From an uncultured Chthoniobacterales bacterium (lineage in GTDB: Bacteria; Verrucomicrobiota; Verrucomicrobiia; Chthoniobacterales; UBA10450), in the NCBI GenBank assembly GCA_955652155.1, contig CATPAT010000054.1, forward strand, positions 1 to 21,897: a stretch of 21,897 bases of DNA, written 5' to 3'. Position numbers and translations under genes: made by a program. The notes under the pieces were generated by a model. That model saw only the letters and a program-made list of their open reading frames with translations, did no database searches and was not told the origin of the DNA. Below are positions 13,934 to 21,738 of this stretch, piece by piece. How positions within the stretch are numbered: the stretch's first letter is position 1; the number at the start of each line of letters is the position of its first letter.

Positions 13934-15208
13934 ATGAACGCTGAATTCATTGCCATGCTGGATTACCTGGAGCGGGAGCGCGGGATCAAACGCGAAATCC
14001 TGCTCGAAGCGGTTTCCACGGCCCTGCTTTCCGCGTCGAAGAAAAGCGTCGGCGCCGCCCGTGATCTGAGGATCGACATCAACCCGCGGACCGGCGACAT
14101 CCGAGCGCTGGCCAATCTCGTCGTGGTCGATGACGTCAAAAATCTGCAAGACGAGATCGCGCTCACGAAAGCGCGCCGGATCAAACCGGACGCGAAGGTT
14201 GGCGATACGGTAGAGATGGAAGTGACGCCGCGAAATTTTGGACGCATCGCAGCACAAACCGCCAAGCAAGCGATGATGCAGCGCATTCGGCAGGTCGAGA
14301 AGGAAATGATTTACGAAGAATTCAAAGACCGGGCCGGCGAAATTGTCAGCGGTACGGTGCGCCGGTTCGATCGCTCGGATGTGATTCTAGATCTTGGAAA
14401 ATTCGAGGCTGTCATTCCGCAGCGCGAACGCGTGGTCGTGGAAGATTACAATGTCGGCGACCGTCTTCGCGCTTATGTCGTCGCTGTCGAAAACGGATTA
14501 CGTGGTCCCGAAATCATTGTCTCACGCAGCCATCCGAATTTTGTGCGCCGCCTTTTTGAATTGGAAGTAAGCGAGATTGCCGATGGCACCGTTGAAATCC
14601 GCGGCATCGCGCGTGAGGCCGGTTATCGAACAAAGATCGCGGTCTGGAGTGCGAACGATAAAGTGGACCCGGTCGGCGCTTGCGTCGGCATGCGCGGGTC
14701 GCGCGTCAAAAACATTGTCCGCGAGCTCAACAACGAAAAGGTGGACATCATCCGCTGGAGTTCCGATCCGAAGGAATTCGTTCTCGAAGCCCTCAAGCCA
14801 GCGAAGGTGAAGAACCTAACCTTTGATCCTGAGAAAAAGAGTGCACAGATTTCAGTGGACGAAGATCAGCTTTCGCTCGCGATCGGAAAAAAGGGACAGA
14901 ACGCGCGTCTGACTTCACGGCTTACCGGTTGGGAAATCAACATCGACAAAGACACGTCAGCGACAACGGCGGTGGAGCAAAAGGTTGCCCAGGCGGCGCA
15001 GACGCTCGCCGGCGGATTGCCGATCACCGAAGAACAAGCAGTGACGCTGGTGAAATCCGGGTTTACGAATCTGGAAGGCTTGCATGCGGCCGATGTTCAA
15101 GATTTGGTAGACATCCTTGGCGTGGACGAAGCAAAGGCGCGTGAGATCCACGACGCCGTCCATAAACAAGATGTAACGCAAGAAGCGGGCTCGGCTCAAG
15201 GGGCTTGA
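13934..15208 (+). CDS. nusA: Transcription termination/antitermination factor NusA
   Basis: A 424-residue RNA-polymerase-associated factor that promotes pausing and intrinsic termination and takes part in antitermination. Domains in order: N-terminal RNAP-binding domain (1-130, MLDYLERERGIKREILLEAV), S1 (about 135-200, IVSGTVRRFDRSDVILDLG), KH1 (about 203-285, with GMRGSRVKNIVREL), KH2 (about 288-345, with AIGKKGQNARLTSRLTGWEI), and one C-terminal helix-hairpin-helix-like module (about 362-412, GFTNLEGLHAADVQDLVDIL) where E. coli has two acidic repeats. All the expected KH GxxG loops are intact. ATG 13934 is the only sensible start; it follows a structured leader and lacks a strong Shine-Dalgarno. 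It heads the infB operon; rimP, which commonly precedes nusA, is absent. Confidence 0.97.
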   Translation: MNAEFIAMLDYLERERGIKREILLEAVSTALLSASKKSVGAARDLRIDINPRTGDIRALANLVVVDDVKNLQDEIALTKARRIKPDAKVGDTVEMEVTPRNFGRIAAQTAKQAMMQRIRQVEKEMIYEEFKDRAGEIVSGTVRRFDRSDVILDLGKFEAVIPQRERVVVEDYNVGDRLRAYVVAVENGLRGPEIIVSRSHPNFVRRLFELEVSEIADGTVEIRGIAREAGYRTKIAVWSANDKVDPVGACVGMRGSRVKNIVRELNNEKVDIIRWSSDPKEFVLEALKPAKVKNLTFDPEKKSAQISVDEDQLSLAIGKKGQNARLTSRLTGWEINIDKDTSATTAVEQKVAQAAQTLAGGLPITEEQAVTLVKSGFTNLEGLHAADVQDLVDILGVDEAKAREIHDAVHKQDVTQEAGSAQGA

Positions 15209-15228
15209 GCCATGAGTGAATTTCTAAA

Positions 15229-17430
15229 ATGGCAACAAAGACAAAAGCAAAAACGGCGGCAAAAAAATCTGTCGCCCACAAACCAGTTGCCACGCATAAG
15301 CCTGCCCCGGACAAGGCAAAGATTCCGAAAAAGAAAATAGAAGTGCTCAAGAGCGCGCCTCCGGCGGCAGCTGCTCATCACGTCGCGGAAGAAAAGGCTC
15401 ACCCCAAGCCAAGTGCCAGTCATCGTCCCGTCGTCGAAAGCGTCTCGTTAATCGACAAAAAGCATCCGCAGAAAAAAGCTGCTGATGGCGAGATGAAAAA
15501 GAAAACTACGGTTCTGCCGCCGATCTCGCGAATTCGCGCCTCGTTGGAAGCACCGACTGCGCCGCCACCCAAAAAGGACGCGCCCGCTCAACCTCCGCCT
15601 CCGGTAAGTGAGGGAACAGTCGCTGAGCCTGAAGCGGCTGCGGACGCTACCTCGCAAAAGGTCATCCATATCAAGCCGCCGATCATCGTGAAGCAACTTG
15701 CGGTTGAGCTTGGTGTGAAGCCGCACCAGCTGATCGCCGAGTTGATGACATTCAATATTTTCGCGAACATCAATCAGACGATCGAACCCGATATCGCGTC
15801 GAAGATCGCTGAGAGCCACGGATTCGTTCTCGAAAAAGAGCGCCGGGAAAAAGGAGGCGGCGTGCACAAGGTTGAACAAGTCGTCGTCGCGCCCCCGCCA
15901 CCGGTCATTGAAAAAGCCGAGGAACTTAAACCGCGGGCGCCGATCATCACTTTCATGGGTCACGTCGACCACGGCAAAACGTCATTGATGGATGCGATTC
16001 GCAAAACCCGAGTCGCCGCTGGCGAAGCCGGCGGCATTACTCAACACATCGGCGCTTACACCGTTGATCACAAAGGGCACCGAATCACATTCATCGACAC
16101 GCCTGGTCACGCGGCTTTCACTGCGATGCGTGCGCGCGGCGCAAACGTCACCGACATCGTCGTGCTCGTCGTCGCTGCAGACGACGGAGTGATGCCGCAG
16201 ACAATTGAGGCCATCAATCACGCCAAAGCCGCGCCCCATGTCGAGATCATGGTGGCGATCAACAAGGTCGATTTGCCGTCGGCGAACATTGACAAGGTGA
16301 AGAAGCAGCTTCAGGAACGCGACCTCACTCCGGAAGATTGGGGCGGCAAAACGATCGTCTGCGAAGTTTCAGCGACGCGCGGCACCGGGATCGATCACCT
16401 CCTTGAGATGATGCTCCTGCAGGCGGAGGTAATGGATTTGAAAGCATCGCCGACCGCGAGAGCACGCGGCACTGTGATTGAAGCACAGGTGGAACCGGGA
16501 CGCGGACCAACTGCCACCGTGATTGTGCAGATGGGGACGCTTAAAGTCGGCGAACCGTTCATCTGCGGAGGTTACTCGGGCAAAGTGAAATCGCTGATCG
16601 ACGACCGAGGCAAGCCTTTGAAAGAAGCCGGTCCATCCACGCCCGTGAAAGTACTTGGATTTACCGGATTACCGAACGCGGGCGATGAACTTTTGGTAAT
16701 GGAATCCGAGCGCGCGGCGAAAACGTTGAGCGACGAACGTTTGCAGGCGAAACGCGCGGAAAAACTTACCGTTCCTCAACGTGCGACACTGGAAACTCTT
16801 TTAGAATCGGCCGCCGGCAAAAAAGTCCTCCGTCTCGTTTTGAAATGCGATGCGCAAGGATCGGTTGAAGCGCTCACCACCGCGCTAAAACAAATCGAAA
16901 GCAAAAAAGTCGATCTCGAAATGATTCACGCCGGCGTCGGCCCAATTTCGGAGTCGGACATCTTGCTCGCGAGCGCGTCGAGCGCGGTTGTCATCGGCTT
17001 CAATACCAAAGTTGAAAACATGGCCGTTTCGGCGGCAAAAAACGAAGGCGTTCAGATCAAGCTCTACAGCATCATTTACGAACTGCTCGACCAGATCAAA
17101 GACGCGATGGCTGGATTGCTCGAGCCCGAATTTCGCGAAACGGTCCTTGGTCACGCGGAAGTGAAACAAGTGTTCGAGCTGAGCAAAGGCATCGTGGCGG
17201 GCTGTTTAGTCACCGACGGCCGCATTGCCCGGACTGGACGCGCGCGGGTACTTCGAAAACGTCAACCGGTTTACGACGGGGGGCTTTCAACCCTCCGCCG
17301 TTTCCAGGATGACGTGAAGGAAGTCCGCTCTGGATTGGAGTGCGGCATTAAGCTTGGCGACTTTAGCGAATACCAAGTGGGCGATATCATCGAATGCTAT
17401 CAGCTCGAAGCTATGGCCCAAAAACTCTGA
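15229..17430 (+). CDS. infB: Translation initiation factor IF-2
   Basis: A 733-residue GTPase that positions initiator fMet-tRNA on the 30S subunit and promotes subunit joining. Residues 1-140 are a Lys/Ala/Pro-rich disordered leader; 145-200 form the IF2N module (IHIKPPIIVKQLAVELGVK); the G domain has G1 GHVDHGKT (244-251), G2 Thr in GGITQHIG (about 271), G3 DTPGH (290-294), G4 NKVD (345-348) and G5 SATRG. Domains II, III and the tRNA-binding C2 region follow (EVRSGLECGIKLGDFSEYQVG). The length is shorter than E. coli IF2 (890) because the N-terminal region is brief. ATG 15229 lies 20 bases after the nusA stop; an ATG at 15212 is in another frame and soon closes. The next gene, rbfA, begins 18 bases after the stop. 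Confidence 0.97.
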   Translation: MATKTKAKTAAKKSVAHKPVATHKPAPDKAKIPKKKIEVLKSAPPAAAAHHVAEEKAHPKPSASHRPVVESVSLIDKKHPQKKAADGEMKKKTTVLPPISRIRASLEAPTAPPPKKDAPAQPPPPVSEGTVAEPEAAADATSQKVIHIKPPIIVKQLAVELGVKPHQLIAELMTFNIFANINQTIEPDIASKIAESHGFVLEKERREKGGGVHKVEQVVVAPPPPVIEKAEELKPRAPIITFMGHVDHGKTSLMDAIRKTRVAAGEAGGITQHIGAYTVDHKGHRITFIDTPGHAAFTAMRARGANVTDIVVLVVAADDGVMPQTIEAINHAKAAPHVEIMVAINKVDLPSANIDKVKKQLQERDLTPEDWGGKTIVCEVSATRGTGIDHLLEMMLLQAEVMDLKASPTARARGTVIEAQVEPGRGPTATVIVQMGTLKVGEPFICGGYSGKVKSLIDDRGKPLKEAGPSTPVKVLGFTGLPNAGDELLVMESERAAKTLSDERLQAKRAEKLTVPQRATLETLLESAAGKKVLRLVLKCDAQGSVEALTTALKQIESKKVDLEMIHAGVGPISESDILLASASSAVVIGFNTKVENMAVSAAKNEGVQIKLYSIIYELLDQIKDAMAGLLEPEFRETVLGHAEVKQVFELSKGIVAGCLVTDGRIARTGRARVLRKRQPVYDGGLSTLRRFQDDVKEVRSGLECGIKLGDFSEYQVGDIIECYQLEAMAQKL

Positions 17431-17448
17431 TGGGAATGAAAGGGTCAC

Positions 17449-17799
17449 ATGAAACATCGCATGCTGCGCGTCAACGAAGTCGTAAAACGGGAACTGAGCG
17501 GAATCCTTGCGCGCGAAATCAGTTTTGAAGGCGCGCTGGTCACCATCAATCACGTTGACGTCAACTCCGATCTGAAGAGCGCGCATGTTTTTGTCAGCGT
17601 GCTTGGGTCTGAAAAAGCCGAAAGCATAATGACGAAGCTCGAAGAGCACCGCCCTGCCTTTCAGGCCGAGCTCGCGCGTCGAGTGATCATGAAATTCACG
17701 CCCCATTTGCTTTTTCATCTCGATGAGTCGATCGCGCGCGGCTCGCGTATTGTCGAAATTTTGCAGCAAATCGACGCCGACCACGAAAAACCCGAGTGA
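17449..17799 (+). CDS. rbfA: Ribosome-binding factor A
   Basis: A 116-residue KH-fold protein that binds the immature 30S subunit near helix 1 of 16S rRNA and is needed for late maturation. Family hallmarks are the N-terminal RMLRVNEVVKREL-like start (HRMLRVNEVVKRELSGIL), the strand VTINHVDVNSDLKSAHVFVS, and the C-terminal PHLLFHLDESIARGSRI. AAAGGG four bases upstream of the ATG is a reasonable ribosome binding site, one of the few good ones in the window. Its stop codon overlaps the start of nrnA as GTGA (17796-17799), so the two are translationally coupled. Confidence 0.96.
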   Translation: MKHRMLRVNEVVKRELSGILAREISFEGALVTINHVDVNSDLKSAHVFVSVLGSEKAESIMTKLEEHRPAFQAELARRVIMKFTPHLLFHLDESIARGSRIVEILQQIDADHEKPE

Positions 17800-18776
17800 G
17801 CGCAGCCAAGTTCGAGCAGATCGGCCAGGCCTTGCGCGAAGGTGTGCGGTTTGCGGTTCTTGGCCACGTTCGCCCAGATGGCGATGCGCTCGGGAGCCAG
17901 CTCGCGCTCGGCCTTTCTCTCAAACAACTCGGCAAAGACGTGCGCATCTGGAATGAAGAAGGCATGCTCGAGAAATACAGTTTTCTCCCGAACGCAAATC
18001 TGCTGACCAAACCACCGGCTGAACCGGAAGATGTCGATGTTGCGATCGCGCTCGATACTGCAATTCAAAATCGGCTTGGTAACAGCCTGCCCGCGGTTCG
18101 CTCGGCCAAGGTTTGGATCAACATCGATCATCACCCGAGCAATCCAGGCTACGGCGACCTCGTTTATATTGATCCAAAGTCTCCGGCGACCGGGCAGATT
18201 CTTTTCGAGCTAATCAAAAGCGAAAAACTACCGATCGATGCTGCGATCGCGGAAAATCTTTACGTCGCGATTTCGACCGACACCGGTTCATTCCAATATC
18301 CAAACACAACCGCGCGCACTTTTGAGATCGCAGCCGAGCTCGTTCGCGCTGGTGTCGATGTCGGCCGGGTCAGTCAATTAACATACGAAAACTACCCGCG
18401 GCGCCGCGTCGAACTGTTGCGCGATCTTCTCGGCACGATGCGATTCGATGCGAACGACCGGGTCGCCAGTTTTAGTTTGAGCCTGGCGACTGCGAAAAGA
18501 CTCGGAGTGCTCCCGGAAGACAATGAAGGACTGATCGATCATTTGCGCGCGATCCGCGGCGTCATCGTTGCCGTGTTCTTTGAAGAACTGGCCGACGGCA
18601 AAGTGCGCGTGAGCATGCGTTCAAAAAGCGAAAAGGTGAACGTGTGTGCCATCTGCGAAAAATTTGGCGGCGGCGGACACGTTCTAGCCGCGGGAGCGCG
18701 TGTCCGCGGTTCGCTCGCGGAAGTCGAAAGGAAAATTCTGGAGGAAGTTCGCGATGTTGTCGGTCGCAATTCCTGA
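17796..18776 (+). CDS. nrnA: DHH-family phosphoesterase, NrnA-type (oligoribonuclease / pAp phosphatase)
   Basis: A 326-residue DHH-DHHA1 protein. It shows motif I with metal ligands H24, D28 and D30 (GHVRPDGDALGS), D87 (IALDTA), the DHH motif D111-H112-H113 (INIDHHPSN), D162 (STDTGSFQYPNTT) and the C-terminal DHHA1 motif GGGGH (291-295, then VLAAGARV). Related NrnA enzymes degrade very short RNAs (nanoRNA) to mononucleotides and dephosphorylate 3'-phosphoadenosine 5'-phosphate in the cytoplasm. The start is GTG at 17796, overlapping the rbfA stop by four bases. The 3' end overlaps truB by 23 bases. The position between rbfA and truB is a common arrangement in many phyla, which supports the assignment. 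All catalytic residues are present; a c-di-AMP (GdpP-like) role is unlikely, as no PAS/GGDEF portion exists. Confidence 0.92.
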   Translation: MSAAKFEQIGQALREGVRFAVLGHVRPDGDALGSQLALGLSLKQLGKDVRIWNEEGMLEKYSFLPNANLLTKPPAEPEDVDVAIALDTAIQNRLGNSLPAVRSAKVWINIDHHPSNPGYGDLVYIDPKSPATGQILFELIKSEKLPIDAAIAENLYVAISTDTGSFQYPNTTARTFEIAAELVRAGVDVGRVSQLTYENYPRRRVELLRDLLGTMRFDANDRVASFSLSLATAKRLGVLPEDNEGLIDHLRAIRGVIVAVFFEELADGKVRVSMRSKSEKVNVCAICEKFGGGGHVLAAGARVRGSLAEVERKILEEVRDVVGRNS

Positions 18777-19476
18777 CGGCGTCCTGCTGGTAGACAAAGC
18801 CGGAGGTATGACTTCGCACGACGTGGTCGCGCTCGCTCGGCGACAGCTCGGAATTAAAAAAATCGGGCATTGCGGTACGCTCGATCCGATCGCGACCGGT
18901 TTGCTTCTCCTTACAATCGGTCGCGGAACAAAAGTGCAGGATTTGCTGATGAGCGAAGACAAGGAATACGTCGGGACTCTTACTCTGGGCACGGCAACGA
19001 GCACACAAGATCGAGAAGGCGAAGTCGTCGAGACAAAACCAGTGCCCCAGTTAAACGACGCCGAAATCCGCTCGGCGTTCGAAAAATTCCGCGGCGATTT
19101 TTATCAAATGCCGCCAATGGTCTCGGCCAAAAAACATGGCGGCGTGCCGCTCTACAAACTGGCGCGCCAGGGAAAAGTAGTGGAGCGCGAGCCGCGCTTC
19201 GTTCATGTTTACCGCTACACCATCGATCGGATCGCATTGCCGGAGATTGATTTCAGCGTGTTGTGCAGCAAAGGCTTTTATGTTCGCACCTACGCACACG
19301 ACATTGGCCAGCTACTTGGCTGCGGCGCGCATTTGAAATCTTTGCGACGGACCCAGTCCGGTCGATTCGATGTCGGCAACGCAATCAGCGTCGAACAGAT
19401 CAAAGAAATGCCTCGCGAGGAAATCGCGCAGCGAATTCTTTCGTTGCCACAAGTCTCACGCATGCGCGGCGCATGA
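18754..19476 (+). CDS. truB: tRNA pseudouridine(55) synthase TruB
   Basis: A 240-residue enzyme that isomerises U55 in the T-loop of tRNAs. The catalytic aspartate is D44 in GHCGTLDPIATGLLLL; other family blocks are LLVDKAGGMTSHDVV, GTLTLGTATSTQDREGEVV, MPPMVSAKKHGGVPLYKLAR and CSKGFYVRTYAHDIGQLLGCGAHL. ATG 18754 is supported by GGAGGA eight bases upstream (18741-18746), the best Shine-Dalgarno in the window, and by the MLSVAIPDGVLLVDK alignment; longer in-frame openings inside nrnA are discounted. It overlaps nrnA by 23 bases. The protein is shorter than E. coli TruB (314) and lacks the C-terminal PUA-like domain. Its stop lies within an ATGA that is also a possible earlier start for ribF. 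Confidence 0.95.
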   Translation: MLSVAIPDGVLLVDKAGGMTSHDVVALARRQLGIKKIGHCGTLDPIATGLLLLTIGRGTKVQDLLMSEDKEYVGTLTLGTATSTQDREGEVVETKPVPQLNDAEIRSAFEKFRGDFYQMPPMVSAKKHGGVPLYKLARQGKVVEREPRFVHVYRYTIDRIALPEIDFSVLCSKGFYVRTYAHDIGQLLGCGAHLKSLRRTQSGRFDVGNAISVEQIKEMPREEIAQRILSLPQVSRMRGA

Positions 19477-19490
19477 GGGAAAGATCGACA

Positions 19491-20414
19491 ATGGAAATTT
19501 TACGGTCGATTCCAGAGCTCGAGCGATTACGCGGACCGCTTTTTTTGGCGATCGGCGTTTTTGACGGCGTCCACCGCGGCCACCAGGCGGTGATCTCGAC
19601 GTCGGCTGATCATGCGGCCGCTTCGAAGGGAACGCCAGTCGTCGTGACGTTCGATCCGCACCCTGAAAAAGTTCTGCGGCCGCAGGCAGCGCCGCACCTG
19701 CTCAGCGCGACCGAGCACAAAATCGCCCTGATCCGCGCCCTGGGGGTGGAGCATTTGCTCATCATCACTTTCGACAAACAGTTCGCTGCGACCGAGCCGG
19801 AAGATTTCGTGCAGAAACTAGTCATTCATTCTAAACCGCTCCGCGAAATCTGTGTTGGTCATGAATGGTCGTTCGGAAAAAACCGTCGCGGCAATCTCGA
19901 TCTTCTCAAAAAACTTGGCGCAAAGTTTAATTTCGATGTCGTGGGAATTCCACCGGTCAAGATTAACGGCGCGGTCGTGAGCAGTACGGCGATCCGCCAG
20001 GCAATTGAAAAAGGCGATTTGGCAAAGGCTGCCGAAATGCTCGGCCGCGAATACACGATTCTTGGAACGGTGACGCGCGGTGACAATCTTGGAAAAAAGA
20101 TTGGGTTTCCGACTGCCAACCTAAGCGCGCATAGCGAGCAATTTCCACCGAACGGCGTTTATGTCGCCGAAGCGCGGATCGACGGCGAGTTATATCGAGG
20201 CGTAATCAACCTTGGCATTCGTCCGACCGTGAGCAGCGGGAAATCCGAGCGCGTGCTCGAAATTCACTTGTTCGATTTCAATCGCGACATTTATGGCCAC
20301 GATGTCGAAGTTCGCTTCTTGAAATTTCTTCGTCCGGAAAAGAAATTTCAGGACCTGGACACGCTGGTTCAACAAATCCGGCAGGACGTGGAACAAGCCC
20401 GGCAACTCGGATAA
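19491..20414 (+). CDS. ribF: Bifunctional riboflavin kinase / FAD synthetase
   Basis: A 307-residue enzyme that phosphorylates riboflavin to FMN and adenylylates FMN to FAD. The N-terminal nucleotidyltransferase domain (1-180) has GVFDGVHRGHQAV with the HxGH-type site at 28-31, VVVTFDPHPEKVL and CVGHEWSFGKNRRGN. The C-terminal kinase domain (about 185-305) has YTILGTVTRGDNLGKKIGFP followed by TANL, and GVINLGIRPTV. ATG 19491 has GAGGGA ten bases upstream; an in-frame ATG at 19473 overlaps the truB stop as ATGA and could give six extra residues. It is last in the nusA operon; its TAA is one base from the end of a convergent gene, and no intrinsic terminator is visible. The rpsO gene, often found next in such operons, is absent. 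Confidence 0.95.
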   Translation: MEILRSIPELERLRGPLFLAIGVFDGVHRGHQAVISTSADHAAASKGTPVVVTFDPHPEKVLRPQAAPHLLSATEHKIALIRALGVEHLLIITFDKQFAATEPEDFVQKLVIHSKPLREICVGHEWSFGKNRRGNLDLLKKLGAKFNFDVVGIPPVKINGAVVSSTAIRQAIEKGDLAKAAEMLGREYTILGTVTRGDNLGKKIGFPTANLSAHSEQFPPNGVYVAEARIDGELYRGVINLGIRPTVSSGKSERVLEIHLFDFNRDIYGHDVEVRFLKFLRPEKKFQDLDTLVQQIRQDVEQARQLG

Positions 20415-20415
20415 A

Positions 20416-20808
20416 TTAGCTAAGTCGATATTTCGCGACGCCGATCTTTCTGATTCCGCGTATGCTCCTGCCCGTGCCGTTGAACCAGACGTAAAGATTC
20501 GCACTCGGCACCTTCAGTTTTTTTGAAAGCTCGCCGACGCTCGTCCCTTTTTTACCAGCCGCTCGCAACGCCCGGACGATCCTCTCTTTTAACGCGCCGC
20601 GTTTGCTCCGCTGGCGAACGGGCCCACCAGGCGCGCGCGAAACCGTGACTGGCGCGCGCTGGTCGCCTTCACGCGCCGGAATTCCGAACTTGTTTTGAAC
20701 GCGAATCATTTCGCGATCGAGTTCCTGGATCTGCGCCATGAGCGCTTCCTTGCGCTCGGTCAGGCGAACAAGCTGCTTAAGGGCCGAACTTGGGATGTCT
20801 CTTAGCAT
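20416..20808 (-). CDS. Small protein with N-terminal coiled coil and C-terminal HTH-like domain
   Basis: A 130-residue basic protein of unknown function. Residues about 5-45 are helical with heptad character (ALKQLVRLTERKEALMAQIQ). A flexible Pro/Arg linker follows (45-67). Residues 68-130 look like a small winged-helix or HTH fold: GALKERIVRALRAAGKKGTS, then VGELSKKLKVPSANLYVWF with a helix-turn-helix pattern, and a terminal GIRKIGVAKYRLS hairpin. It could be a DNA-binding regulator or a nucleoid-type protein. It starts 45 bases after the putative anti-sigma gene on the same strand and its stop is one base from that of the convergent ribF. GGGG abuts the ATG, too close for a standard ribosome binding site. 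CTAAG pentamers around its start hint at autoregulation, but this is inference. Confidence 0.7.
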   Translation of the reverse strand: MLRDIPSSALKQLVRLTERKEALMAQIQELDREMIRVQNKFGIPAREGDQRAPVTVSRAPGGPVRQRSKRGALKERIVRALRAAGKKGTSVGELSKKLKVPSANLYVWFNGTGRSIRGIRKIGVAKYRLS

Positions 20809-20879
20809 CCCCTACTCTACGCCTAAGATCGACAATGCAAATCTAAGTCACACCTAAGATTGAATATGATTCGACTTAG
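20801..20879. repeat. Array of five CTAAG/CTTAG pentamers at helical-turn spacing
   Basis: CTTAG at 20801 and 20875, and CTAAG at 20823, 20843 and 20854, with steps of 22, 20, 11 and 21 bases. Two of them are part of longer matching units, CGCCTAAGATCGA (20820-20832) and CACCTAAGATTGA (20851-20863), 11 of 13 identical and 31 bases apart. The array spans the end of the two-TM gene, the 45-bp gap and the start of the HTH gene. It may be a cooperative protein-binding array or a promoter-control region for the HTH gene. Confidence 0.4.
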
Positions 20880-21195
20880 ACATGGCGGCGAAGATGCCGC
20901 CGGCCATCACTAACATTCCGCTGGCCAATGCAAACCCGACCACCCACAACGTTGGAATCGTCGTCAATCTGAACATCTCAACCAAGATAAACCGGCCACC
21001 ATCGGACAAAACGTATGTCAGCGCACTCGCCAGTGCGCTCATTCCGACCAGAATAAACGGACGCAGAAACTGACCTGCCTGCCGCGGGACCGGCAGCTGT
21101 TGCAGAACACGCGCGGTGAAGCCGTCATCCTCGATATAAGGCGCAGCTTCTTGCAGCTTTCGATCCAACCAATCTTGTTCAATCTGCTCGTTCAT
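20854..21195 (-). CDS. Small two-TM membrane protein, candidate anti-sigma factor
   Basis: A 113-residue protein. Residues 1-40 are acidic and soluble (LDRKLQEAAPYIEDDGFTAR, then VLQQLP), like the N-terminal segment of short anti-sigma-like proteins grouped near DUF5056; two TM helices follow at about 43-63 and 82-105, and a short polar tail. The ATG is immediately after the TAA of the ECF sigma gene with zero spacing (TAAATG), so translation is surely coupled. There is no zinc-finger HxxxCxxC anti-sigma motif, so if it does inhibit the sigma factor it uses another fold. Co-location is the main argument for function. No membrane-distal sensor domain exists, so any signal would come through the membrane segments or a partner such as the small membrane protein encoded upstream. 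Confidence 0.65.
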   Translation of the reverse strand: MNEQIEQDWLDRKLQEAAPYIEDDGFTARVLQQLPVPRQAGQFLRPFILVGMSALASALTYVLSDGGRFILVEMFRLTTIPTLWVVGFALASGMLVMAGGIFAAMSKSNHIQS

Positions 21196-21729
21196 TTATT
21201 GCGCCCAGACAGCCAAAGTCTTCTTCAATTTCCCACGCCCTCGCAACACGTTCGTTTTGACCGTGCCAAGCGGAATGTCGAGTACCCGCGCAGCTTCGTC
21301 GTGTGATAATCCATTCTGGCAGCAAAGCAAAACTGCCGAGCGCTCGTGCAATGGCAGTAAACTAAGGGCATGCATAAGGTCATGTCTTAGACCCGGATCG
21401 ACCGTCTGGGGATCCTGTTCCGCCTGCCATTGCTCCTCATTGATGCCGACGAGCTCTTTCCGGCGTCGTGCGTCCTCGCGAAAGCAATTGTAGGCGATCC
21501 GGTAAAGCCAGGTGGAAAATTTCGCCTCGCCGCGGAAGCCGCGGATGTTTTTATAAGCGCGAACAAATGCGTCCTGGGCCAGATCGTCAGCGAGTGCGAG
21601 ATCGCCGCGGGTAAGTTGCCGCAACAAACCTCGCACGCTCGATTGATGACGACGAACCAACTCGCCAAAAGCGTGCTGGTCGTCATCAACAAGAACTCGG
21701 GCGACAAGGCCGGCATCGGTTAGCTCCAC
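21196..21729 (-). CDS. ECF-family RNA polymerase sigma factor
   Basis: A 177-residue sigma-70 family protein of the ECF group, directing RNA polymerase to a stress or envelope regulon. Region 2 is at about 18-88 (AFGELVRRHQSSVRGLLRQL, DDLAQDAFVRAYKNIRGFRG, FSTWLYRIAYNCFREDARRR) and region 4 at about 120-172 (LSLLPLHERSAVLLCCQNGL, SHDEAARVLDIPLGTVKTNV). Region 3 is absent, as usual for ECF factors. The start must be at or after GTG 21729 because an in-frame TAA lies three codons upstream; no strong Shine-Dalgarno is visible. It lies 9 bases after the stop of a small membrane protein gene and directly abuts the two-TM gene downstream. The E-D-D-L-A-Q-D-type core and the RpoE-like spacing suggest an RpoE/SigW-like group; exact subgroup is undetermined. 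Confidence 0.93.
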   Translation of the reverse strand: MELTDAGLVARVLVDDDQHAFGELVRRHQSSVRGLLRQLTRGDLALADDLAQDAFVRAYKNIRGFRGEAKFSTWLYRIAYNCFREDARRRKELVGINEEQWQAEQDPQTVDPGLRHDLMHALSLLPLHERSAVLLCCQNGLSHDEAARVLDIPLGTVKTNVLRGRGKLKKTLAVWAQ

Positions 21730-21738
21730 GCCGCGATA

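Noticed and set aside
15212..15228. ATG at 15212 as an alternative infB start
   Set aside because: It is in a different frame from the IF-2 reading frame and encodes a short basic peptide without family resemblance.
15261..15267. A7 run near the infB start as a possible frameshift or slippage site
   Set aside because: It encodes ordinary lysine codons in a Lys-rich leader; there is no stimulatory structure or conserved second frame.
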